Origin: Acheta domesticus
Taxonomy: Eukaryota > Arthropoda > Insecta > Orthoptera > Gryllidae
Reading direction: 5' to 3'
DNA: 64,000 bases
Assembly: GCA_031308135.1 (NCBI GenBank)
Contig: JAHLJT010009436.1
Span: 123,741,366-123,805,365, forward strand
This document shows, piece by piece, positions 1-12,456 of this stretch. The notes under the pieces were generated by a model, which worked only from the letters and a program-made list of their open reading frames with translations, was not told the DNA's origin and did no database searches. The position numbers were made by a program, and so were the translations under genes. The stretch's first letter is position 1. Each line of letters starts with the position of its first letter.

Positions 1-1
1 G

Positions 2-250
2 AGCGCGCGCCCCGGCGACGTGCTGGCGGCGCTGCTGGCGCCCGCGCGCGCCGCCGCCGTCGCCGCCGCCGCCGCTGCCGCCGCCACCGCCTCCGCCCGC
101 CACCGCCGCCCCTCGCGGGCCTCCGTCGCCAGCGCCGCCGCCTCCAGCTGCGGCACCATCAGCAACTCCTCGCTGCAGGACCTCGACCACACGGAGTTCG
201 AAGGCGCAGAGCTCGCGCTGTACATGGGGGAGCTCAACGAGAGGCACTGA
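2..250 (+). CDS. C-terminal exon of an unidentified protein
   Basis: An open frame runs in from the window edge and stops with TGA at 248-250. It gives about 82 residues: a run of alanines, an Arg/Ser-rich stretch, a Ser-rich stretch, then a more complex acidic end containing LQDLDHTEFEGAELALYMG and closing in ELNERH. The complex tail and high GC (far above the following DNA) argue for a real terminal exon of a gene lying to the left. The alanine run could be low-complexity slippage. I do not recognise the family. Translation could enter the exon anywhere upstream of the window, so the ATG at 20 is not claimed as a start. Confidence 0.6.
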   Translation, partial: SARPGDVLAALLAPARAAAVAAAAAAAATASARHRRPSRASVASAAASSCGTISNSSLQDLDHTEFEGAELALYMGELNERH

Positions 251-669
251 CTCTCGCGGGACGACGCGTGGTGTGTGTGTTCAAAAGCTTCGCGAGTGCG
301 GGAAGTTTCAGGGGTCCATGATGTTACTGACTGTACCTCTTAGCTGCCACTTCTTGGAAAAGAGATTCCAAAAGTCACTTTTGTTTGAATATGTTTGAAG
401 TCCCGAGTCACAGGTCCTTGATTTTATAAAGGTATAGTACACGGTCCTCCATTGGCTCGTTTACAAGGTTTCTTTTCTGCCACTCTTCTCTGAAAAACTT
501 TAACGACAGAGTTCGATAGCGCGGAACTCATGTTGTATTTTGGAAATAGGTGTTTCAAAGAAGAAGGATTGTTTGTTAATATAGCATGTTTGATGCCTCC
601 CTTTACAACTACAGGTCATTTTAATTGATATACGATTTCATTCCGTAACGAAGAGTCAATGTATCAGTA
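251..669 (+). other. Probable 3' UTR and downstream DNA
   Basis: The sequence after the stop codon at 248-250 falls quickly to AT-rich composition. No further coding signal, repeat or RNA gene is visible. The first few hundred bases are presumably the 3' UTR of the leftmost gene; I could not fix a poly(A) site. Confidence 0.35.
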
Positions 670-962
670 GATTAGGAGTCCCCGTGGAATTACACACAGG
701 CCAATGTGGCCCAAGGGGGAAGTGACGGTAGGGCTCCGCCTAATCCTCTCTATCGACACAAGGAGGAACCGGTGTGACGAGCACAAAGCTCCGACTGCCT
801 TTACCCCAGGAAAGATCCTGGTACTCACTTCAAAAGAAAGCTAAATCGATCTCAGAGCCACCCTGATTAGAAGTTGTCAGATAAAAATCCCAACCTGTCA
901 GGATTCGAACTTCGGTACTTCAAAGTCAGAAAATGAGCATCCTATCACTGAACCATCGCAAC
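670..962 (-). repeat. tRNA-derived SINE, minus strand
   Basis: Read on the minus strand, 962-890 looks like a tRNA gene relic: a box-A-like GATGGTTCAGTGATAGG followed about 35 bases later by a box-B-like AAGTTCGAATCC. A moderately GC-rich, non-coding body of roughly 220 bases follows, down to about 670. A pol III promoter followed by an unrelated body is the hallmark of a SINE. No open frame spans it. Exact ends are uncertain. Confidence 0.6.
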
Positions 963-3900
963 TGTTACATTGATAAATAAGCGGCGGAAATAAATGGTTT
1001 TAAATTACCAATACGGTGTTTATACCCAAACACAACTGAAGTAACAATAACAAATCTTATGACAAATAGCTATTCATCACTAGCCGAAGAGTTCTATAAA
1101 ATAAATTTATCATGAAAAAACAATGTGAGAATGGGATCAGCATAACAAACAGAAAAAAAAATACGACGGACCCCATTTTGATAAACGGCGTCATAAGTCT
1201 AGCATTTTGGTCTCCTTACCATTGATTTTCCTCGTTGCTTTTTTAAAGTGCAGAGCATGTTTTCTAAAATTATAAAACTTTCTACAATAATCATTCCTAA
1301 ACCTGCATCACAAGCGTACTTTGTTCCATTCGAGAAAAAATAAGGAAAGAATTTGGAACCTTTTTTAAGAAAATATTTTAATTGTCTTTATTTCAAGAAA
1401 AATTACGCGAACGCTTCTCATGGGTTTTCAAAAGATAATGTATGACCTAATTTAAAGATTTCATTAGGGAAAAAAATCTCTATCTTTAATACTGAGTTGA
1501 AGGAAGACACCGAATGAATTTGAACTTTGGCAATTTTCGAAAATTCAAAGAGTTCAATGAAAATGAGACCTGAACTAATTTTTAAGCTCTTAAGCTGTAT
1601 CCGAAAAGTAACTTTAATCCAAACTTCTAAGTTATTTTTGAAAAAAAGATGTTGAGGTTTAATGTAAAGTGCCCTCAAAAATAAAATTACCTTCAAATTC
1701 GTAAGGCCTACAGTTCGGCCGAATCGATCTGGATATGTCAATTAGAAGAAACTCATTTAAACAGTTTGAGCTCCGGGGTTGACGACATTCGGATAGACGG
1801 ATGTTTTACCATAAACCATTTATTTGGTGTCAAAGACCCACAAACGTAGATTCTGACTACGTCAGAATCTGCTACGACAGTCTGCTAGAGAAAGTAATTT
1901 ACTACATGAAAGAACAAGATTTATCTATTATCTCGATATCAGTGTATAAATAAAAGTGTTTTTCGACGAAAAAGCATTACGATTCTTTCCCTCTAACGAG
2001 TAAGTACGTAGCAGGTGAGAAAGTAAAATATTTTAAATATTTTCAAAGTTTTCTTTGTGAACTCTGGCCTCGTTTATTAGTCAGACGATGAGGATAGTTA
2101 TCCCATAACGAAATTTAATATACAGATAATAACATTAATTACTACTATTCAGTCTCAAGAATTTTTTTCTTTTCTGCTCGTAGTTACGAAATAAAAAAAT
2201 AAGTACTTAAAACGCAAAATTACAAATCCCTGGTTTTCTTCGAGATATCTGCGTGTGGTTGATCAACTCCTGGAGAACTGTGCACATAAACGTTTTCAGG
2301 ATACCATCCTCCACAGCTCCCTCGGCCTGACAAAGGCGGAGAAAAGCACAGTCAGACGAAGTCGTGCTCAGAACAAAGACGTGGATGATGCTGCCGAGCG
2401 AAACTGGGAGTCTGCGAGTGCCTTCAGGATACGATTAAACCTAGGCACGCACTCGGGCGGAAAAAAACATCACGAGCGTGTTTGGGCTTCTTGTCAGATT
2501 AATAAAACACTGCGATATTTAGACATTCATTTTTTTTATAATTTTAAGTACATAAATATTTCGAGGGTTTTGTGATTAAAGGGATGAGTCATTAATTTGA
2601 AACCTGATTGGAGACCGGTATTTGCGAACATTCAACCTCTGCGGCTGAATGACTAGATGTTCCTTGGATGCAATTTTTCAGACAATATAATTTTCCCTCG
2701 CAAAATAACATGATCTAATTCAATTTGCCCCGGTTCTAAGAGAAAATAATTACTATTCATAATTTCACACATGAACTGCAAATAGTTCAGATATATATTT
2801 TTTAAATTTATGTATTGTAACAAATACAAATTGCCTTGTATGCTGGACTCTCGTAAGCTGGAGTATTTCTAGAAACTTTCAACGCATAATATTAAACTGT
2901 TTTTAAAACTAAAAGATGAATTAAAAGAATGATACGAAATAAATTAAAAGAAAATTAAAATAATTTTCTTTATGATGTCTAATTATAATAATAATGATGA
3001 ATAAATGCCTTCATTAATAAAGTTCTATGATAAGTTCGGATGTAGTTAATTGAAATACGGGGCGAATCCACCCGATTTGGGGGGGGGGGACATAGTAGAT
3101 TTTTGTTAAATAATAAGCATGTTTATTATATTGTATATTATTTATGTATTGTAGATATGATACTATAGAATATTATTGTTTAAATAATTACATAATTCGA
3201 ACATAAATATTTAAATCAAGTTTTCAAAATAAAGGAAGATAAACGAAAACTCTAAACCTTTTGTGCGGTCCCTCTGGATCCGCCATTAATTGAAATCAAT
3301 ATCTGGCCGCAATTTTGATACATCACACTCGGGCACCACAAGGAACGCCCAAGAGGCGCCACGCCGCAACGAGGTGGGCTTCAAAGGAAGCTTGAGGAAG
3401 GTAAATCGACAATACGAGAGCGAAACCTGCATCACTAATTACCCGCAACTATCCCATACGATAGTAAAAATAACTTAGTTTACACACATGAACTTCAGTG
3501 GGACTAAACGAAAGAGATTTTTCACCGTTTTGAAAACAATTTATTATATTCCATCATTAAAACTCATTGCGTCATAATGAAATAGCTTCTCATCTGTTGA
3601 TCGATTTAGCGTGCGTTTCCACTAATCGGTAAGTTATCATTTGTTTCATTTTTCGTAAAATGTATAATAAAACTTGGCAAATTTCTTAAACATTTCATGA
3701 GCATTTCGGTTCTACTTAAATAATTGTAACACACATTACGCTGAAAAACACTTCATCTTCGTCCATAACAAAGAAACGACCATTAAAGCCAGGTTTTCAT
3801 GATCCAAATGAAATACGATTTGTTATGTGCATGTTAATCTGCAAAATGACTCCCCCCCTCTCCGCTTTTGGTTGTTCTATTACATTTTTGAAAGTTTCCC

Positions 3901-5224
3901 TCATGCCTTAGCATGGGTTGCTAGAAATGTCGAAACTGTAATTTTCAAGTTTAAAAAACTAATATTTTAAAAGAGTATTCTTCTTCGTCTTCTTCTTTTC
4001 ATTTTGTTTCAATTTCTCAATAGTCATGTCAAAAATGTTCTAATTCAGAAAGGCAGTCCTTTTAAGTTTTTTTTTTTTTTTTCAGAAAACAAATCTATTA
4101 CACACTCTGTTAAGATTTGTGGATGCAATTGCAATTGAAAAGTTGTCAAACTAAATTAAAAACAACTTCACTTATGCAGCCTACTCTAATAAAATCTCAA
4201 AAATACTCTCAGGAAAGTTGGTTGTTGTTTTCCATTTTCTTGTTTTGTACATTTGAAAGTGTCATAATGCCCTTTATTTCCTTTCTATAATATTACAATA
4301 TATTTTAAAATTACTAGAACAATGGGGGACCATTCAGTATGGATATACTCTTTGATGGAACTAACCATTTTTTCTTTGCATACAATCAAGGATACTGATG
4401 ACTATCCTAGTCACTAGTTTAGCACAAGTGGTCTGAATGAAAATACCAAGATTTAAGTATTCTTTTCTTTTTCTCTAAGCAATTAAGGTCAAGCTATCCA
4501 TTGAGAAGCAATTCTAAATAATCGGTTTAAAACATATGTACCTTTTATTTTCTAGTTTGATGATTTAAAATGTATTTTCTATTTTTAAGCAGGATGTCTT
4601 GTGGTACACAAACGATGTAATGAACCTCAGCAAGGGGATGTTTTCATGGTATTAATATACATTACACTTCTCTCTCCCCAAACAATTGCATTTCTGTAAT
4701 GATGTATATTTTCAAAAAATTAATTGTATAAACTACCAGTATCTAAAAAATTATTGTCAAAGTTTCCAGTATTGACTGTATTGTAGCAACTGGTCTTTCT
4801 CAAATCAGTACTAGTGCACTGTGTGCTTTGTGCTTCAATGTGCTGCTATGCCATAATGTATTGTATGTACTGAATGTATTAATAAATAATACCAATATTA
4901 TGTTGGATTATCCTTGATATTTATGTATTAAAAAGCAATAAAATGAAGAATTCATGGGGAACTGCCTTCTCCTATAAATCTCCAAATACACAAGTCAACG
5001 ACCAAAAAACTTTTTGTGTTTGTTCACCTAATTCTTATCATTTTAAGTGTGCTGATTCCAAAAATAACAAAAATGCCTTATCACCCACCATTTGTTTACA
5101 TTTTAACATTTTATCTGTATAGCTAGGCAAATGTTGTTCTGAGTATCTAGATGCAGGAAGTTATAAATTCCCATATTTACTATGTGAATGGGATAGTAGG
5201 GCACGAGATTAGCATTAATCTAGA
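963..5224. other. Gene-poor AT-rich stretch
   Basis: No convincing exon is seen. The segment includes a degraded piece (about 1418-1800) related to the composite repeat at 56880-57260, a run of G at 3079-3089, a T run near 4068-4083, and short open frames at 2255-2575 and 3290-3478 with no recognisable homology. A segment near 4150-4215 resembles one near 6425-6490, so the two flank the broken repeat ORF as diverged direct repeats. Confidence 0.4.
1418..1800 (-). repeat. Degraded copy of the 55.7-58.2 kb composite repeat
   Basis: The minus strand carries GAATTTTCGAAAATTG followed by text resembling the plus strand at 57090-57180 (same order: this block, then a ...TCGG.GTCTT..TC.AACT block, then ...GA.AT.GAGA.TTTTT). 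The preceding segments also line up with 56890-57000. A minus-strand open frame of 107 codons here is therefore repeat-derived, not a gene. Confidence 0.5.
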
Positions 5225-5905
5225 AAGAATTGGCCTGTAACAAAATCTTTAAACCCGGAAGAAAAGAACATTCTATGGGAACGTATGGTGGATCAACACA
5301 AGATTCTCCTGCCTCCATTGCACATAAAATTAGGTCTCATGGAACAATTGCCTTTCCTAAAGATAAGCTGTGTTTCAAGTACCTTTGTGAAAGGTTTACG
5401 CAATTTGTCTGCAGCAAAATTATTAAAAGAGGGTATCTTAATTGAGACTGATATTAGAAAAATGATGTTTGATCCCCAATTTGAACTACATTTGACAGAA
5501 AATGAAAATGAAGCTTTTAAACACTTTGTTAATACGTACCTAGCAAACAAAAAAGACCAAGATTATCAAGCAATTGTTGCCAATATGCTGAAAGATTTGA
5601 AGTAATTGAGATGTTTAATGAGCCTCAAGGTTTACATCTTTAACAGTCATTTATAATTGTTTCCAGACAATTTAGTTGATGTAAACTGAAGAACAAGGTG
5701 AGCGTTTTCATTAAGATCTGAAAGTGATGAAAAAACGTTATCAGGGTCGCTGGAACACCAATATGACGGGATATTACTGTTGGTCACTTCACCGAGGGAG
5801 TCAGCAAACGGCGTAGAGGAGAAAGAGCTATTTCAGGGGCTTTAAAGGAAAGAGACAAAGAAAATATACGTCAATGGACACGTAAAGACTTTGTACAATG
5901 TAATG
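5225..5905 (+). pseudogene. Broken copy of a multicopy arthropod repeat protein
   Basis: The frame around 5285 encodes KILLPPLHIKLGLM, then blocks resembling the conserved ...AK.(L)KEGI...IR..M.D..F... and ...FK.FV..YL.N......AIVANML segments that I know from a large family of uncharacterised, highly repeated arthropod proteins. Downstream, after in-frame stops and shifts, come matches to its later blocks: a ...FPDNL... segment, EQGERFH-like (near 5690) and MKKRYQGRWN (about 5727-5757), then CWSLHR. The order is correct but the frame is broken by stops after 5602, near 5660 and 5685, so this is a dead copy, probably of mobile-element origin. The N-terminal half of the family is not visible upstream. 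Confidence 0.65.
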
Positions 5906-7489
5906 TTAAGAATGTAAAACCAACTTCTATGTTTAAATAAGTTCTGTTAGTATTTTAGAAGACTTTTATTTTTCACTTTATTAGCATATAGAGCATATTT
6001 TCCCATATCTGAATAGATCAAATTGTGACCAATCTGTGGCTGATGGAAAGAAATAAGAGTTCAGATGCAGATTCAGCACTCAAAAAACTATAAAAATCAG
6101 CTATTAAGATTTAAAAAGTTTTTTGAAATCCTTTTTTTGTTGGCCTGTGTTATTGATAATCTAATCAATAAATTTTGTAAACCACTTATATTGAGTTTAT
6201 TATACATTAGAAAGGAAGTTGAATTACCACCTTTCAAGATCAATCGACAAAAAAAAATTTAATAGTAGTATCTGCTTTGTATAATTTTCAGTGTCCGTAA
6301 AGCAGAAAGGAAGGGGGTATTATAAAATATTTATTACAATATCATACAGGTTCTGAAGGCATCCATAACTGAGAAGATAGGAGAGGATGCGAATTAACAA
6401 AAAAGCAATGAATTGATGAAAGAAACAAAAACAAACTTTACCTAAGCAGATGAGTCTGAATAAATCTCAAAAATGCTCTTAGGAAACTTTTCTTTTCCAC
6501 TTTCCTTGATTTGAGATAGGAGAAAAAAATTCAATGGAAAAAGAAACAAGAATTTATTTTCGAATATCTTTCAAAAACCGGTTTCTATCATGCCTATCAT
6601 ACCCATTCTGAAACAGTCTGAATAAATTTGATGAAAAGCTCATTCACCTATGTCATGCAAAGAACTGAGAAGTGGTACTATTTTCTAATAACTGTTTTAG
6701 AGTGCAATTTTATTACAATATTAAGATTAATGATCATCATGGAATTTAAATTTTCTTTGAAACAGTTCTGGTTTTAAAAATCATTTTATATCAATACCTT
6801 TGAAAGCAATAAAAAGTTCAACTTTTGAACAATAATTTTAAATACATCTGTTGCATCAATTTATTTACAAGAAATTTTATTTATTCACCATACTTTACAA
6901 AAAATTTGAATGAGATATCTCAAGTGAATCACCTTATATGACATAACATTTTTTGTGTTCTCAGTCATTCCCCATCAGGTGCATTGTACAATAACTCAGA
7001 AGCAATGAATTTCAAAGACATAAAACCACACACCATTTAACACACCAAATAGGTAGTGTAAAATAATATTTATTGTAACAACAAGCTCGCAGAAGAAATT
7101 AAATTAATGATACTTGAAATATGGAAAGGAGATTTAACCAACCCACCTTTCAAATACCCCTTATCCCTCCCAAAATAAGTGACAGAAAGAACAGAAGAAA
7201 AGTAAACCATCTGCTAAAATCTCCAAAAATTTCACACACCTATTCAAATTAAATAGATACATATACAAGTTCTATTGAAATATGCTTTGCTACACACACT
7301 TAAGAGTGAGAACAAAATTACTATTCTCAATGCAAATAAAGGTTCCTGTTGGTGCCATCTTTTTGCTGATCTGCCGTTAAATAAGCAAATTAAATAAGAT
7401 GCTAACATTATGGAAATACATTCATCATCATAGACAACAATGAAAACACCTCCACTTTAGGAAGGATATTCCTGACCCTCTAGAAGAAA
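5906..7489. other. AT-rich DNA without recognisable genes
   Basis: Only short chance open frames are present. The segment near 6425-6490 is a diverged repeat of about 4150-4215. Nothing else is supported. Confidence 0.35.
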
Positions 7490-8280
7490 AAAAAATCACT
7501 ATCCTTGAAGCAACTATGGGGTTCCTGCTGGTGTCATCTCCTTGTGGATCCACCTCTACCTCCTTTCACTTCAAATCTGTACTTTAATCCAACGTTTGAT
7601 AATCACTCTTTATCCCTTCTTTTCTTCTGGTATTCTTTTATTTCTTCTGATATATTTTCAGTTTTTTCTAAGTCTGAATTTTGTCTGTTCTTTTAACTCC
7701 TAACCTTAAAAACTTCCAATAAGTTTCTACACGTCTGGCTTCCTTTGTGCCAATTGTCCACATTCCTCAACAATACTTCAACATTGGATTTGATGTGAAG
7801 TTATGAATTCTCATAATTATTAATTTTCTCCTATGTTCAAAGTATCTATTATTCCCTGGTTTCTGTTTAATTTTTATATTTTTTTGCTATATGCATTTGT
7901 TCTAATCCATTTGTATTTCCAAGATATATAAAGGTGATAACTTGTTCAATTATTGAATTTTCTATAACTATTTTGCCTCATAAGATGGTATTTGCCATAG
8001 AAGGCTAGCAGTTTTGTTTTCTTGGCTAGATATTCTTTGTCATTTTGGCTCAATTCAAGGACTGCATTCTGTAGCATGTCTTCTGAGTCAATTGTTTGGG
8101 CTATTCATCTGCAAATATTACCAATAGTATTTGTGTGTTTGTTATTCTTATTCCTGCTTGAGTTTTCTGATTTCATTCTTTAATCATATGGTGAATGACA
8201 CTCGTATTTTCTGTTGTGCCTTCATTACGTTTCATTACAAGCGTTTGATAAAAGCTTAGTTTCAGATTAGCTAATTTGCA
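7490..8280 (-). mobile_element. LINE reverse-transcriptase relic, minus strand
   Basis: Read on the minus strand from about 8280 to 7490, broken frames give in order: GIRITNTQILLVIFADE (the palm motif, normally ending in FADD), LQNAVLEL, KKTKLLAFYGKY, IIEQVITFIYLGN, IRIHNFTSNPMLKYC.GMWTI and ARRVETYWKFLRL. These correspond to the end of the reverse-transcriptase domain and the following region of non-LTR retrotransposons, where YLG, LLYG.E.WT and R...E...R are conserved. The second catalytic aspartate of the palm motif reads as Glu and there are many stops and shifts. It is a dead 5'-truncated LINE fragment. Confidence 0.65.
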
Positions 8281-9028
8281 ACATGAGCTTAGTATAAACT
8301 AACAACTATCATTTGTATAAGCTCTGTATATTTTTGATTAAATGTTCTGGTACTTTTTGCTTCTCTCACAATTTCCCATATTTTCTAAACACATTGTCAT
8401 CGTGGTAGCTTCAAAGTAGATGAACATTATTTATGCTGGTAAGTTACGTTCTTTCTTTTTTCCTATAATCTGTTGGAGGATGAAATACATTGTAATTATT
8501 ATTAAAGTATATTTGATGTATGTATACATATTTTAAAATAAACTACTTTTTTGTGAGGGTAATGCTACAAGTGCAGGGGGGATTTATTGATAAATCCATG
8601 AACTGTGTAGTCATTAGTAGATTTTTCAGAAAATTTACCATATCTTTCTATTTTTTAATATTCTGGATGTAATTAATTAGATGAAAAAGCATTAGTATGA
8701 CACAATTTATATCCAAATTCCTCTCCAAAAACCCGTTAAGTACCAGTCATTTTAGAGGAATTCAATAAGCTAGTTTCCTTATGGAAGGGTTTGATGAAAG
8801 AGAAGATTGTAATAATTAATTTTCAGTTTCATTTCAATGATCATTATGAGGCAATGTATTGTTATTAATGTTATATTATCCAAATGTATTATTCTCACTT
8901 TGCAGTGTCTGATTTCCAGATTTTGAGGCCCTTAAAACTTGACCTGTATTTGTATAAAATTAAATATTTTGAAAGTATATAAAATGTATTTAAATATATA
9001 TTTGTACAACAATCTATTATTTAAAAAT
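8281..9028. other. AT-rich DNA, no features
   Basis: Very AT-rich sequence; no exon, RNA gene or clear repeat boundary seen. Confidence 0.35.
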
Positions 9029-9312
9029 GTTAATACATTATATTTTTTATGATATTGAAAAAATCAAGAATATTTATATATTACTTACATGCTATTTTTC
9101 TTGATTTTATTTTAGCGAAGGCTAATCAATGAAGCTGCAATGATACCATATTGGAATGTGTTTGACCCATTTGATTGAAGCATTATCTTGCTTTTCCCTG
9201 CATTGGGTCTAACACATTCCAAAATTGCATCATTGCAGCTTCATTGATTAGCCTTCGCTAAAATAAAATCAAGAAAAATAGCAGGTAAGTAATACAAAAT
9301 TAATGTATTAAC
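9029..9312. mobile_element. Foldback element (long hairpin, MITE-like)
   Basis: Bases 9080-9169 and 9204-9294 are near-perfect inverted copies of each other (about 90 bases each, loop about 34). Both arms contain GCGAAGGCTAATCAATGAAG when read toward the loop. The outermost 12 bases, GTTAATACATTA at 9029-9040 and TAATGTATTAAC at 9301-9312, are also inverted copies, so the element may extend to these points, with a left-side insertion. No transposase is encoded. The arms are far longer and more perfect than chance allows. A non-autonomous DNA transposon is likely; a transcript would fold into a long double-stranded hairpin. Confidence 0.75.
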
Positions 9313-9315
9313 GCA

Positions 9316-9351
9316 CCACACACACACACACACACAGATATATAAATATAA

Positions 9352-9401
<50 letters not shown>
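9316..9401. repeat. (CA)n / (TA)n microsatellite
   Basis: A CA tract of about 20 bases at 9316-9336 is followed by an AT-rich link and a TA tract of about 45 bases ending near 9401. It abuts the foldback element. Confidence 0.9.
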
Positions 9402-9406
<5 letters not shown>

Positions 9407-9639
9407 TAAATGTTCTTCATAGAACAGAACTAAATATTCACGTCAAATGCAACCTGCAACATTCGGCAGCAATTTGAAACTATATCATTAAATAATTCCT
9501 AAATGATGTGTTCTAGGGTATTAAAAACTAAAATTTATTGACCAAAGGCATCGAAGGAATGTTTCTCACATCGTAAGTTACAGGATGAGACCTTCATAGA
9601 CATTCTATTACATTCAGAAACGTGCAGAATCTGCAACTA

Positions 9640-9782
9640 AATGTGAATGAGAGAGCAGAGGCAGAGACAGACACACAGAGACGGTCAGATTGAGAAGGAG
9701 AGACAGAGGGAGGGAGACAGAAAGGGTGATGGAAGGAGAAAGAGGGAGATGGGCAGAACAATGTCTGCTGGGTTCCGCTAGT
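9640..9782 (+). mobile_element. Helitron-like 3' end with purine-rich body
   Basis: The plus strand has GCAGAACAATGTCTGC at 9753-9768, a perfect 5-bp stem with a 6-base loop. Nine bases then lead to CTAG at 9778-9781, followed by T. Hairpin, short spacer, CTRR and a T target base is the signature of a Helitron 3' terminus. The preceding 9645-9750 is a GA-rich simple sequence. The same terminus in opposite orientation, also with simple repeats, occurs at 49520-49700. No Rep/helicase sequence is present here, so this is a non-autonomous or truncated copy. Confidence 0.5.
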
Positions 9783-12238
9783 ATATGTATGTGTGTATAT
9801 TATATGCATTTGAATTTTTTGGCCACAGGTGCATGATTGGTGCACCTAGGTCTAAATCTGCCACTTTTGTTTTGCAACGTTTGTTGAAGATGCGCTTACA
9901 GTAAATTCAAAATTAAACAAATGTTTTAACTGTTTATTATGTGTGTGTGATAATATGAACAGTAGTAGTTTCAAATTGTTTTCATCTTGTTGTATCCCCT
10001 TGCACATTGTAGTACTTCAGTATACAGTACAGTTTGTTTGCTATATATTTATATCAGTGTATACCCACATCATCAATACTAATACATTTATATTATAATA
10101 TAAATGTACCAATTTACCTGTATCTTAATTCTTTTTCTATTGTTCCACTGATTATCTGAGCTTTTGGTTTCTGTAAGTACTGTATCCTGATCCTGTGGGT
10201 GATAGTTATGAGGGGTTCCACAGTAGTTGCAATTTATTGAAATTTATAAAGTTCCATAATTTGTATTTTATGTCATAATTTAACCACATCAATGTGATTT
10301 TACGATCTCTAAAAATATTATCAAACTTTACAAATTTTAATGTTCGTACTTCTCTCATACTTAAAAGAGTAGTATCCTTTGGTACAATTGACAAATAATA
10401 ACCTTAGCTTAGTGAAAGTGTTTTCGTTTTATTGATTTGGCATTACATGAGATATGGAGGTCATCTGATATTATCAATAATTAAATTTGTTCAAAGAATT
10501 GGTAACCCCGACAGGAAAGGAGACAATTATTACCTGATATTATAAATCTAAAACAAATCTTTGTGACTGAATTTGTTTTTAGACATGGAAAAACACAACA
10601 AAGCACCCCACCATCAAAAGTCAATACTCTCCAAGGTACATTTATATAATTTGATTTATTTACTTTTTACATACATTCATATAAAATTAAATTTATAAAA
10701 TATCTGAACAAAGTTATACATTACAGTTCTTGTGATAAACCCATCAAATACTTTGGGCCAGGTGCATAAGTTAATATATTTGAACATTTCTCTTAAGATG
10801 AAATAATTTAAGTTCAACCATTTTATAAACAATATTTCACAGAAATTCACATGTAGTAAATGTTTAAAAAATGAAAGTACAAAATGAATATCAACACATT
10901 AGATATCACATGCTTATGGACGGTTTTGTTGAATACAATATAAAAATGTGGACGGCTGATAACTTGAAAAAACACTTAAAGGAAACAACAGGCACTCTAA
11001 TTTTACATTTAAAATAAAACTAATAAATCAGAGCCTCTACAATACCATGTGCAAAAATTGGAAGCACAATATTTCATGTTGAATTATCAACTATGGAAAA
11101 TTAAATCAACACACAATTACAGTAATCACTAATGTGAAACAAAACTGTAATTACAGTGCTGAAATTTATATACGAATAAATGAATTTGTGTTCCACAGCA
11201 AGGAAATCGAAATACTTATTTACAAATGTCTTACAAGACATCAACATTAGGACATTCATAAATGGAAAAGACTTCTTTAAAAGTCGTTACTTCCATAGCT
11301 GGGGCATGTATCATAAATTCAGTTCACACAGTTTAACCAATTAAATTCACTCTTATTAAAATTCAGACAAAATGTCTTCTTGTCACTATTTATAATTGTT
11401 ATACAAACTAACAAAACTAGAATTTTATTTAATCATTTACATTTGTGATTTAAGTAAGAGGGTTCTCAATATTTGAGTTTTGATCTACAAATACATCATA
11501 ACTTAACAAAAAATAAATATGGAAAGTAAAAAATAATTGCTGTTTCTTGAGAAGTTATGAATCTATTTTCAAATTTCTTCACATTTTACTGTATCTTGCC
11601 TTGATTTATATTACAGATCTTTTTTACTTGGGCTCAATAATTTAAAACAATGTTCCAATAAAAATAATTAGATTAGTGAACCATACAACTAAAACATGAA
11701 TCTATATATTATCACAAAATAAAAGTGTTTGACAGGAATGTAGAAAACAATGAATCTCAGTAACATTAATATCAAAAAAACCTATTTACATGTAAAGTAA
11801 ATCTAACACATGAATGGAGTTAATAAAATTAATGCTTTGTTCCTTTCAGTATAACGGTCATACACATATATTGCGGTCAGATAGAAGGCACTTTATCCAA
11901 ATTCACCTGACATTTGTGATACAACTATAAAATGTGATTATCACCAAAGAGTAGACTATGGAGTATAGAAAGGTAGATTGTGAAAGCTCCGTGTGTTAAC
12001 AAACTTGAACAGGTGACATTATCCTCATAGTTTGCACCACATTCTATATAATTTCACTTGCTTTTTTTTTTATAAATGACTATGCATGTGAAATCTCTCA
12101 TAACAATCATAAATACTAAAAATGACAATTCCTGAATATCAGAGATTTACTAAGCTTTTTTGGCTTGTAAATATTATATTCACATAAGTGATATGTGAAA
12201 TTGCAGTGCCTTGAGTCTCTCCTGAAACTCATTTAGTC
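9783..12238 (-). other. Downstream region of the Ly6 gene; no other gene seen
   Basis: AT-rich sequence without exon-like open frames. The part nearest 12238 is presumably the 3' UTR of the minus-strand Ly6/uPAR gene, but I could not place the cleavage site among many possible poly(A) signals. Confidence 0.35.
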
Positions 12239-12456
12239 TCATCTGAACCAAGGAAGGGCAATATTAATGAGTAATAAACTTATTGTCACTAATAAAAGAA
12301 AAAGCTTTGGTTCTGAAACACTTGCAGGGTTGCATCCATCTGTAGAACATGTGTATACACATGAACGATATTCCAATTCATCTCCAGGTTGCTGGATATA
12401 ATTGCAGTAGTTGCCCAAATCAAGTGGAGAGCAAAATCGCTTTGTACCAAGTCCAC
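12239..12456 (-). CDS. Ly6/uPAR gene, exon 3 (terminal)
   Basis: The acceptor TATTAG lies just upstream on the minus strand (12462-12457). The exon completes a phase-1 Gly codon and encodes GLGTKRFCSPLDLGNYC and the Ly6 closing block RSCVYTCSTDGCN, contributing five cysteines. A tail with an uncharged hydrophobic stretch of about 20 residues follows, ending LPWFR, then TGA at 12239-12241. The tail fits a GPI-anchor signal. It is shared by both isoforms. Confidence 0.88.

Noticed and set aside
1418..1741. 107-codon minus-strand ORF as a gene
   Set aside because: The sequence belongs to the dispersed repeat also present at 56.9-57.3 kb.
2255..2575. 106-codon plus-strand ORF
   Set aside because: No domain and an AT-rich end; indistinguishable from chance.
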